DNA of 64,000 nt from Actinomycetota bacterium (GTDB taxonomy: Bacteria > Actinomycetota > Thermoleophilia > Solirubrobacterales > 70-9), in the NCBI GenBank assembly GCA_018268415.1, contig JAFDWO010000160.1, positions 90,377-154,376 on the forward strand, given 5' to 3'. The notes beneath the pieces are model-generated. The model had not been told where the DNA came from. It saw only the letters and a list, made by a program, of their open reading frames with translations, and searched no databases. Shown here in pieces: positions 57,990 to 64,000 of the stretch. The position numbers were made by a program, and so were the translations under genes. Within the stretch, counting starts at the first letter, position 1. Every line of letters begins with the position of its first letter.

Positions 57990-59600
57990 ATGGGTAAATT
58001 CGCACGGCGGCTCGGTGCGCGAGGCGCTCGGATGGGGGTGCTCGCGACCCTCGTGCTCGGGATCGGTCTCGTCGCCGCCCCGGCCGCGCTCGCCTCGCCG
58101 GTGATCGTCCAGGGAACCACCGACGTGCGCGACGCGGGACTGCTCCAGGACGTGATCGAACCGGGCTTCCACGCGGCTTACCCCCAGTACGAACTGAAAT
58201 ACATCGCGGTCGGGACCGGCCAGGCGATCGCCGGCGCGAAGGCCGGCCAGGGTGACGCGCTGATGGTCCACGCGCCGAGCCAGGAGAAGCCCTTCGTCGA
58301 AGAAGGCTATTCACTGGAACCGCGCGGTCGCGCCGTCTTCTACTCCGACTACGTGATCCCCGGGCCCCTCGCCGATCCGGCCGAAGTGCTCACGAAAGCT
58401 CCCCACAACGCCGCCCTCGCGTACGAACTGATCGCCAAGGCGGGCGAAGAAGGCAAAGCCAACTTCGTCTCCCGCGGTGACAACTCCGGCACCAATACGC
58501 AGGAGAAAGCGATCTGGAAGCTGACCAAAGTCGAACTGAACAAACTCGGCGAGCCGGGACCGGCGGGCACCGAAAGCAACGACGCCTGGTACCACAAAGC
58601 CGGCGCCGGTCAGGCGGAAACCGTGCTGCTCACCCAGCAGTGTCCGTTCACCGGGGCCGGCTGCTACGAGATGACCGACCGCGGCACCTTCAACCGGCTC
58701 GCCAACAACGGCTCGGTGACGCAGCTGCAGATCGTGTCCCAGCACAACGAAGTGAGCGCGCCCGGCGGGCAGAACCTGCTCAGCAACCCGTTCACCTTCT
58801 ACGCGATCAACCCGGCCAAAGAGCCCGGCATCAACATCAACGTCGAAGGCGCCAAGGCGCTGATGGCGTACCTGACCTCGGAAGAATTCCAGGGGAAGCT
58901 GGCCGGCTATCCGAGCCCGTCCGCCCCGGCCTTCTTTGCCGACGCCCACCCGAAGATGACCTCGACCTCCGTCAGCGGAACGTTGTCGCCGGGTGCCGCG
59001 TTCAGCGTGTCCGGCAGTCTCGCGAACCTGCTCCCGGGCTCGCCCGCCGTGGCCGGCGTGCCGGTCAACCTGCAGCAGGCGCCGTTCCCGCCCGCCGGGC
59101 AGTCGCCGACCTACACCACGATCGCCTCGGCGACCACCGGCGGCGACGGTAGCTACTCACTGCAGGGAATCGCGACTCGCGAAGGCCTGCTCAGGGTCGA
59201 AATGCCGAACACCAACGCGGCCTACCCGAACCTCGGAGTCATGCCGCTGGTCGCTGCCGGGGGGCTTACCCAGACGTTCGCGGCGGCGGGTGCGATCGGT
59301 GTGCAGTCGCAGGTCGCCCTGCGCAAGCCGAGCAAGAAGAAGAACGTGGTGACCTTGCGCGGCACCATCGGCCCGGCGGCGAACAACAGCGTCGGTGCGG
59401 CGACCCTCGTCGTCCAAGGTCGCAAGGCCGGCAAGCACACCAAGATGCATGCCCTCAAGAAGGTCCGCGCCAAGGAAGGCGTCGCCTACACCGTCAGTGT
59501 CAAGCTGAAGCCCGGTAAATGGAAGCTCCGCGTTCGCTACAGGAACCCCGGCGTGGTCTCGCCGGTCACCTCACGCGCGGTCTCGGTCTCGGTGCGCTGA
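57990..59600 (+). CDS. tupA: tungstate-type ABC transporter substrate-binding protein with C-terminal beta domain
   Basis: A 536-residue exported protein from ATG 57990, with GGAGA six bases upstream. Signal peptide MGVLATLVLGIGLVAAPAAL. Residues about 35-310 match TupA-like binding proteins: VIVQGTTDVRDAGLLQDVIEPGFHAAYP, KYIAVGTGQAIAGAKAGQGDALMVHAPSQEKPFVEEGYSL, FYSDYVIPGP, FVSRGDNSGTNTQEKAIW and FTFYAINP. Unlike ordinary TupA (about 270 residues) it has an extra ~200-residue beta-rich C-terminal part with a carboxypeptidase-regulatory-like segment and basic runs. It probably captures tungstate; molybdate is possible. A membrane anchor is not visible. Confidence 0.87.
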   Translation: MGKFARRLGARGARMGVLATLVLGIGLVAAPAALASPVIVQGTTDVRDAGLLQDVIEPGFHAAYPQYELKYIAVGTGQAIAGAKAGQGDALMVHAPSQEKPFVEEGYSLEPRGRAVFYSDYVIPGPLADPAEVLTKAPHNAALAYELIAKAGEEGKANFVSRGDNSGTNTQEKAIWKLTKVELNKLGEPGPAGTESNDAWYHKAGAGQAETVLLTQQCPFTGAGCYEMTDRGTFNRLANNGSVTQLQIVSQHNEVSAPGGQNLLSNPFTFYAINPAKEPGININVEGAKALMAYLTSEEFQGKLAGYPSPSAPAFFADAHPKMTSTSVSGTLSPGAAFSVSGSLANLLPGSPAVAGVPVNLQQAPFPPAGQSPTYTTIASATTGGDGSYSLQGIATREGLLRVEMPNTNAAYPNLGVMPLVAAGGLTQTFAAAGAIGVQSQVALRKPSKKKNVVTLRGTIGPAANNSVGAATLVVQGRKAGKHTKMHALKKVRAKEGVAYTVSVKLKPGKWKLRVRYRNPGVVSPVTSRAVSVSVR

Positions 59601-60910
59601 CCCTCGTCCTGCTGGGCTCCGCCGCCGCGCCGTCCGGCGCGGCGGTCGGGCCCGGGGTCGTGGTCATCGGCCCGAACGGCTCGGGCACGGTCACCGAAAG
59701 GGAGATCAGGGAAGGCACGCCCGCGCAGGCGACCTCGTACCTGCTGCGAGCGACCCCGGGGGAAGTGGGTGAATGGATCCCGCGGGCGGGCATGTCGGTT
59801 CGGAAGGTGATCGAGGCGTCGGGCGTTCCGTTCGCCGCCACCGGCTACCTGACGGTGCCGCGGCCCAACGGCACCGTCGCCTATCTCCCGGGCGAAGACT
59901 TCGCCGAACCGTCGCCCGCGTTCGAAGAAGGCAAGTCCGCCGTGATCTCGATCGACGGCGCCAGTACGCGGTTCCTCCGTCCCCTGATCCCGCGCAAGCC
60001 GGATGACGTCAACGCGGAAGACAACATCGCCACGGTGTCCGGCGAAGCGCTGACGATCGGCGTGCACAACGGCAGCGTCGTCGAAGTACAGGTGAGTGCG
60101 TCCACGACCTCGACGACCGCAGGGAGCCCCGTCCAGTTCACCGCAGCCGTCATCGGTGGGGGCGCCTTCGACTTCAGCTGGACGTTCGGCGACGGTGGGA
60201 CCGCGAGCGGTGAATCGGTCAGCCATCCGTTCACCGGCAGCGGCACTTACCAGGTGCGGGTCACGGCGGTCGGCCTCGACGAATCGGGTGGGGAATCGGG
60301 ACCGGTGAGCGTGGTGGTCGGCAACCCCCCGAGCACCGAAGCGCCGGGGGCGAGCGCCGCTCCGCAGCCGAGCGCCAAGCAGCCGACCGGTGCTCCGGGC
60401 AAGGGGCGCGACGGGCGCGGCGGCGAGGGTCGGAAGCCGAGCGCCGGGGGCGAGGGCAAGACGGGTGGCAACGAGACCTCCGCGCAGCGGGGCAACGCGC
60501 CCGCGGGGCGTTCGCACCACGCCTCCGAATCGTCTGCGCCGTCTTCCTCCGTCCCGTCGCCCGCCCCGCCGTCGCCCGAAGCACCGCCCCCGGTGCCGCC
60601 CGCGCCGACCCTGCCGTCCACGCCCGAAGAGTCGTCCGGAACCTCCCCGGCGGCCTCCCCTGCAGCGAGCCCATCGCGACCGGGCCCGTCCCGGGGTGAC
60701 CTGGTGGAAGGCCGGTTGGTGGGCGCGAACCTCGGGCCGGCGACGATCGAAGAAGCCCTCGGTGGGTCGGCCGAAGGCAAGGGATCCAGCTCCGCGGCGG
60801 GGGCGATCGGCAGCGGTGGTGCCGGAGTGCCCGTCCTCGCCCTTATCGTGGTCGCCCTGCTCGCCGGCGGGGCCCTGTTCGAGTGGCGCCGCGGCCGGGC
60901 GGTCCGCTGA
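59519..60910 (+). CDS. secreted membrane-anchored protein with molybdopterin-like and PKD domains
   Basis: A 463-residue protein; the only sensible start is ATG 59519, giving an unusual 82-base overlap with tupA. Signal-type helix LGALTLVLLGSAAAPSGAA is followed by a domain (VVVIGPNGSGTVTEREIREG, WIPRAGMSVRKVIEASGVP, GYLTVPRPNGTVAYLPGEDF, LIPRKPDDVNAEDNIATVSGEAL) that recalls the non-catalytic fold near molybdopterin oxidoreductases, then a PKD domain with FDFSWTFGDGGTASGESVSHPF. A long Pro/Ser/Gly/Glu linker leads to a C-terminal helix LALIVVALLAGGALF and basic end. It is anchored outside the cell; in this operon it may couple the binding protein to the ExbB-like channel. Confidence 0.7.
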   Translation: MEAPRSLQEPRRGLAGHLTRGLGLGALTLVLLGSAAAPSGAAVGPGVVVIGPNGSGTVTEREIREGTPAQATSYLLRATPGEVGEWIPRAGMSVRKVIEASGVPFAATGYLTVPRPNGTVAYLPGEDFAEPSPAFEEGKSAVISIDGASTRFLRPLIPRKPDDVNAEDNIATVSGEALTIGVHNGSVVEVQVSASTTSTTAGSPVQFTAAVIGGGAFDFSWTFGDGGTASGESVSHPFTGSGTYQVRVTAVGLDESGGESGPVSVVVGNPPSTEAPGASAAPQPSAKQPTGAPGKGRDGRGGEGRKPSAGGEGKTGGNETSAQRGNAPAGRSHHASESSAPSSSVPSPAPPSPEAPPPVPPAPTLPSTPEESSGTSPAASPAASPSRPGPSRGDLVEGRLVGANLGPATIEEALGGSAEGKGSSSAAGAIGSGGAGVPVLALIVVALLAGGALFEWRRGRAVR

Positions 60911-60912
60911 CC

Positions 60913-61548
60913 GTGCTCCCCTTCGCCGACATCGAGGACGTCCTCTTTCACCTCGCCGAAGCGCTGCGGGTGCCGGTGCTCGTCGCGGCGCTCATCTGCC
61001 TGGCGATCGTGCTGGTCGAATTCGGCCGCTTCGTGATCGAGGTCTCGCGCCGCCGCAGCCGCAGCTACACCGGCCTGCAGGCGGCGACCGAGGAGGCGCT
61101 CGCCGCCCTCCGCACCCGCCGCGACCACGTCACCGCCGCGGCGTCGCTCGCGCGGATCTCCGCCGGCCCGGCGATGTCGGAGGCGATCGAGCGCCTGCTC
61201 TCCCTGTGGGAACGTCCCGACCGCGAAGAGGAAGGGGCGAAGGCGCTCGCCGACTTCGACTTCGCCTCGATGCGCAAGCTGGAGCGCACCCGGGCGCTGG
61301 TCCGGCTCGGCCCGGCGCTGGGTCTGATGGGGACGCTGATCCCGCTCTCGCCGGCGCTCGCCGGGCTCGCCGAAGGCGACGTCAAGCAGCTCTCCGAAAA
61401 CCTCCGCGTCGCCTTCAGCGTCACCGTGCTCGGCCTCTTGATCGGCGCGATCGCCTTCGTCATCTCCCTGGTCCGCGATCGCCTCTACGGCCAGGACCTC
61501 TCCGACCTCCAGTTCGTCGCCGCCCGCCTGCTGGGGCCGCGCCGATGA
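60913..61548 (+). CDS. MotA/TolQ/ExbB-like proton-channel family protein
   Basis: A 211-residue membrane protein from GTG 60913, two bases after the previous stop. First helix VPVLVAALICLAIVLVEFGRFVIEV, a charged cytoplasmic loop of about 80 residues, and the paired C-terminal helices VRLGPALGLMGTLIPLSPALAGLAEGDVKQLSENLRVAFSVTVLGLLIGAIAFVISLV, the TolQ/ExbB signature region. Such proteins form pentameric cores that use proton flow to drive a partner. The partner role would fall to the next product, a DUF2149 protein, joined by ATGA overlap. Confidence 0.87.
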   Translation: MLPFADIEDVLFHLAEALRVPVLVAALICLAIVLVEFGRFVIEVSRRRSRSYTGLQAATEEALAALRTRRDHVTAAASLARISAGPAMSEAIERLLSLWERPDREEEGAKALADFDFASMRKLERTRALVRLGPALGLMGTLIPLSPALAGLAEGDVKQLSENLRVAFSVTVLGLLIGAIAFVISLVRDRLYGQDLSDLQFVAARLLGPRR

Positions 61549-61952
61549 GCCCGCAGCAGCCGCAGCCGCCCGGTGCCCGCCCGCCGCTTCCGCCCGCCGT
61601 GCCGCGCCGCCGCGCCTTCGTCACCCCGCACGCGGGCCGCCGCGAGGACCGCGCCGGCGATCCGCTGGAAGGCCTGGTCAACCTCTTCGACCTCGGCATC
61701 GTCCTCGCCGTCGCCTTCCTGCTCGCGGCGCTCGCCTCGCTCAACCTCTCCGGCCTGCTCACCTCCGAAGACGTCACCGTCACCAAGAAGACCGACGGCC
61801 AGGAAACGGTGATCCGCAAGAAGGGCGACCACGTCCAGGCGGTCGAGCTCAGCCACCGCAAGGTGGTCGGAACCGGCGAAAGGATCGGCCAGGCCTACCG
61901 GCTCGCCGATGGTCGCGTGGTGATCGTCCGCCCGCCCAAGTCGCAGAGATGA
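61545..61952 (+). CDS. DUF2149 domain protein
   Basis: A 135-residue protein from ATG 61545. A Pro-rich cytoplasmic start leads to EDRAGDPLEGLVNLFDLGIVLAVAFLLAALASLNLSGLL, one transmembrane helix preceded by the DPxxGLVNLFDLGIVLAVAFLLA motif typical of DUF2149, then an outside domain (VTVTKKTDGQETVIRKKGDHVQAVELSHRKVVGTGERIGQAYRLADGRVVIVRP). This ExbD/TolR-like topology, right behind a TolQ/ExbB-like gene, suggests it is the moving partner of the proton channel. It overlaps both flanking genes by four bases. Confidence 0.87.
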   Translation: MSPQQPQPPGARPPLPPAVPRRRAFVTPHAGRREDRAGDPLEGLVNLFDLGIVLAVAFLLAALASLNLSGLLTSEDVTVTKKTDGQETVIRKKGDHVQAVELSHRKVVGTGERIGQAYRLADGRVVIVRPPKSQR

Positions 61953-62689
61953 AGTTCATCTGGGACGGCGTCAAGCAGGCCTTCGAACTGATCTTCGAAG
62001 GCAACGGCGACGTCTTCGAAGTGCTCGGCGTGACCCTGCACGTGGCGATCGGCGGCACGCTGCTCGCCGTCCTGGTCGGGCTGCCGCTCGGGCTCGCCTG
62101 CGGCCTCGGCCGCTTCCGCGGCCGGCGGGTCGGACTCGCGCTGCTGAACGCCGGCCTCGGCCTGCCGCCGGTGGTCGTCGGCCTGTTCGTCGCGCTCTTC
62201 CTCTTCCGCGGCGCCCCGCTCGGCGGCCTCGAACTGATCTACACGATCAACGGCATCATCCTCGCCCAGGCGATCCTCGCCTTCCCGATCGTCGGTGCCT
62301 TCACGGCGACCGCGGTGGACGCGGTTCCGCGCGCCCTCTTCGACCAGGCCCGCGCGCTCGGCGCGTCGCGCCCGCAGCTGGCGGTGCTGGCCCTGCGGGA
62401 GGCGCGGGTCGGGGTGATCGGGGCGACGATCGCCGCCTTCGGCTCGGCCCTCTCGGAGGTCGGGGCAGTGGTCCTGGTCGGCGGCAACATCCACGGCCAG
62501 ACCCAGACCCTGGCGACCGCGGTGCTGACCGAAGTCTCGGCTGGTGAATACGGGACCGCGATCGCCTTTGGCCTCCTGCTGCTCGGCCTGGTCCTGATCT
62601 GTGGCGCGGCGCTGACGATCTTCCAGTACGCGGGCGAGGGCAGGGAGCGGGAACAGCGCGGCATCCTGCCGGGGTGGAGGGCGTCGTGA
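61949..62689 (+). CDS. tupB: tungstate-type ABC transporter permease
   Basis: A 246-residue permease from ATG 61949 (ATGA overlap). About five or six helices: LGVTLHVAIGGTLLAVLVGLPLGLACGLG, LGLPPVVVGLFVALFLFRGAPLG, INGIILAQAILAFPIVGAFTATAV, and the cytoplasmic coupling loop ARALGASRPQLAVLALREARVGVIGATIAAFGSALSEVGAVVLVGGNI (EAA motif). The closing residues contain FGLLLLGLVLICGAALTIFQY. It forms the membrane channel with the ATPase encoded next. Confidence 0.92.
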   Translation: MKFIWDGVKQAFELIFEGNGDVFEVLGVTLHVAIGGTLLAVLVGLPLGLACGLGRFRGRRVGLALLNAGLGLPPVVVGLFVALFLFRGAPLGGLELIYTINGIILAQAILAFPIVGAFTATAVDAVPRALFDQARALGASRPQLAVLALREARVGVIGATIAAFGSALSEVGAVVLVGGNIHGQTQTLATAVLTEVSAGEYGTAIAFGLLLLGLVLICGAALTIFQYAGEGREREQRGILPGWRAS

Positions 62690-63636
62690 GCGCGACCGCG
62701 GCCGTCGAGGCGCGCCCCGTGCTCGAGGCGCGGGGGCTGACCGTGCGGCGGGGGGGCGCCGAGGTCCTCCGCAATGTCGACCTCGAGCTGCGCCGGGGCG
62801 AGGTCACCGCGATCCTCGGGCCGAACGGCGCCGGCAAGTCGACCCTGCTTGCGGCGCTCGCCGGGCTCCTGTCCCCCGCTGCGGGGACGCTCGAGTGCCG
62901 CGGCCGGCTCGCCTCGGCGGGCCAGGTGGCGGCGCTGGCCCGGCGCTCGGTCCGCGCCAACGTCGAGCTGGCGCTGGCCTGGTGGGGGGTGCCGCGTGGT
63001 GAGCGCCGCGAGCGGGCGGCGCGGGCGCTGGCGGCCCTCGGGGCCGACGGGCTCGCCGACCGCCGGGCGACCAGGCTCTCCGGCGGCGAGTCCCGTCGCG
63101 TCCACCTCGCGCGCGTGCTCGCCGTCGAACCCGACGTGATGCTGCTCGACGAGCCTTTCGCCGGGCTCGACCCGAGCGTGCGCTCGGAGCTCCTTTATGC
63201 CGTCGCCGACATCCTGCGCGATCCGCGCCGCGCGACCTGCCTCGTCGTCCACGATCGCGCCGAGGCCTGGGCGCTCGCCGACCGCGTCGTCGTCCTGCTC
63301 GACGGTCGCGTGGCCGCGAGCGGCGCGCCTGGAGAGGTGCTCGAGCACCCGCCGAGCCCCGAGGTCGCCCGCTTCCTCGGCTTCGACGGTGAGCTGACCG
63401 ACGGCGACGGCCTCCTCCTGCTCCGCCCCGGCCAGGTCGCGCTCGACCCGGCCGGACCGCTTGCCGCCCAGGTGGCGCGCCGGGTCCTGGTCGAGGACGC
63501 GGTGCGGCTCGAGCTCGCGCTCCCCGGCGGCCGCGTCTTCTGCAACGCCCCGCTGCCGGGCCCGGCGGTCGGCGACGAGGTCCGTTTGCGCACCACGGGG
63601 GGCGTGCGCTTTGGGCGAGGGGCGGTGCGGGGGTAG
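62686..63636 (+). CDS. tupC: tungstate-type ABC transporter ATP-binding protein
   Basis: A 316-residue ATPase from GTG 62686, overlapping the permease stop by four bases (GTGA). Walker A GPNGAGKST, a Q-loop region at GQVAALARR, signature LSGGESRRVHLARVL, Walker B VMLLDEPFAGLDPS and the H-loop in CLVVHDRAEAW. A C-terminal ~70-residue extension (GDGLLLLRPGQVALDPAGPLAAQVARRVLVEDAVRLELALPGGRVFCNAPL) looks like a TOBE/Mop-type domain, as in oxyanion transporters, and may sense the imported metal. It ends the operon. Confidence 0.92.
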   Translation: MSATAAVEARPVLEARGLTVRRGGAEVLRNVDLELRRGEVTAILGPNGAGKSTLLAALAGLLSPAAGTLECRGRLASAGQVAALARRSVRANVELALAWWGVPRGERRERAARALAALGADGLADRRATRLSGGESRRVHLARVLAVEPDVMLLDEPFAGLDPSVRSELLYAVADILRDPRRATCLVVHDRAEAWALADRVVVLLDGRVAASGAPGEVLEHPPSPEVARFLGFDGELTDGDGLLLLRPGQVALDPAGPLAAQVARRVLVEDAVRLELALPGGRVFCNAPLPGPAVGDEVRLRTTGGVRFGRGAVRG

Positions 63637-64000
63637 GGAGTTGGGGTCCGTGCCTCGTGCTCGGGCCCCGTCCGGCGCCTCAAGCCCTGCCGAGGGGGAA
63701 GCCGTCGCCGCGCGGCCGACGGGCGCCCCCGGCAGGCCGAAGCCGCCCACCAGCCGCCGGGTCGCAGGGGGAGTCACAGAGATGCGTGGGTCGGGGCACG
63801 AAGGCGTGAGGATCAGGGACGAAGTCGCGAGAGAGGCGTGGCGGCCCCGTGCGCCTCGACGGGCCGATCGCCGGGCCGCGGAACGGGGCCCCATCCCCCT
63901 TCCGCTGTTCCTTATGGTCCCCACAGGACCATAAGGAACAGCGGGGCGATCTCCGGGGACGGAGGGATGCACGGAAGCGTGACTTCTCTTCCCTTCCGTG
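63637..64000. other. 3' intergenic region with palindromic elements
   Basis: About 360 bases after tupC without a convincing gene on either strand. It contains the class B palindrome at 63902-63944 and, at the window edge, an 8-bp stem CACGGAAG / CTTCCGTG (63969-63976, 63993-64000). Frames here lack start signals; I also looked for cobalamin and molybdenum-cofactor riboswitch patterns and saw none. Confidence 0.45.
63902..63944. repeat. dispersed palindromic element, class B copy 2
   Basis: Perfect 19-bp arms (63902-63920, 63926-63944; arm CCGCTGTTCCTTATGGTCC) with a 5-base loop. Its inner 17 bp equals the element at 52851 apart from one T-A to A-T exchange at a paired position. Confidence 0.8.

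Noticed and set aside
63637..63900. Possible cobalamin or molybdenum-cofactor riboswitch downstream of tupC
   Set aside because: No conserved core elements such as the cobalamin-box consensus could be matched on either strand.

Overview
The window is high-GC DNA (most codons end in G or C; GTG starts are common) with dense genes and many 1-14 nt start/stop overlaps. Gene content suggests an actinobacterium. My best guess is the Thermoleophilia/Solirubrobacterales branch: a probable F420-dependent pyridoxamine-oxidase-like enzyme, a MoaA/DUF6457 pair, and very large secreted NHL/fibronectin-type proteins with lysine-rich tails. The taxon is inference. I see no rRNA, complete tRNA, CRISPR array, transposase or integrase.

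Layout. 1-9.3 kb: end of a Kup potassium transporter, an SDR oxidoreductase, a secreted SGNH hydrolase, an HDAC-like deacetylase with a PaiB-like protein, a candidate 22-residue peptide gene divergent from a winged-helix regulator, an L,D-transpeptidase, a glycosyltransferase and a PPOX enzyme. 9.3-17.3 kb: an 18-residue-repeat helical protein, a TetR/MFS efflux pair, a decayed methyltransferase, a glutamine amidotransferase, a BrnT-like/RHH toxin-antitoxin pair overlapping an M1 peptidase, small membrane proteins, a His-rich exported peptide and a cupin. 17.3-30.2 kb: a visibly less GC-rich stretch with a lipoprotein, a prephenate-dehydratase-fold protein, a double winged-helix regulator and several secreted proteins, two of them giant and translationally coupled. 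30.2-34.1 kb: a DEAD-box helicase with an apparent ATA start, an SRPBCC protein, a secreted protein and a pentapeptide-repeat protein.

34.1-39.5 kb (minus strand): esterase, leucine dehydrogenase and the E2, E1-beta and E1-alpha subunits of a branched-chain 2-oxoacid dehydrogenase. 40-43.8 kb: cupredoxin, HAD hydrolase, M23 peptidase-like protein and VIT-family protein. 43.8-48.3 kb (minus): a response regulator/histidine kinase pair followed by a four-gene membrane redox operon (b-type cytochrome-like protein, acidic single-pass protein, ApbE flavin transferase, ferric-reductase-like protein). 48.3-49.8 kb: arsenic cluster (aquaporin divergent from arsR-arsC). 50.1-56.6 kb: leucine catabolism (TetR regulator, acyl-CoA dehydrogenase, HMG-CoA lyase, methylcrotonyl-CoA carboxylase alpha and beta). 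Together with the 35-39 kb genes this covers leucine to acetoacetate except for the methylglutaconyl-CoA hydratase and the shared E3 subunit. 56.7-63.6 kb: moaA/DUF6457 divergent from a tungstate-type ABC transporter operon. Its binding protein is separated from its permease and ATPase by a secreted PKD protein, a TolQ/ExbB-like channel protein and a DUF2149 protein.

Two observations stand out. First, the tup-exbB-DUF2149 operon looks like a metal-oxyanion transporter with a built-in proton-channel module, next to molybdenum/tungsten cofactor synthesis. Second, the 35-64 kb part carries dispersed near-perfect palindromes, several inside coding sequence. One pair shows a compensatory base change in its stem, so these resemble a palindromic repeat family rather than ordinary terminators.
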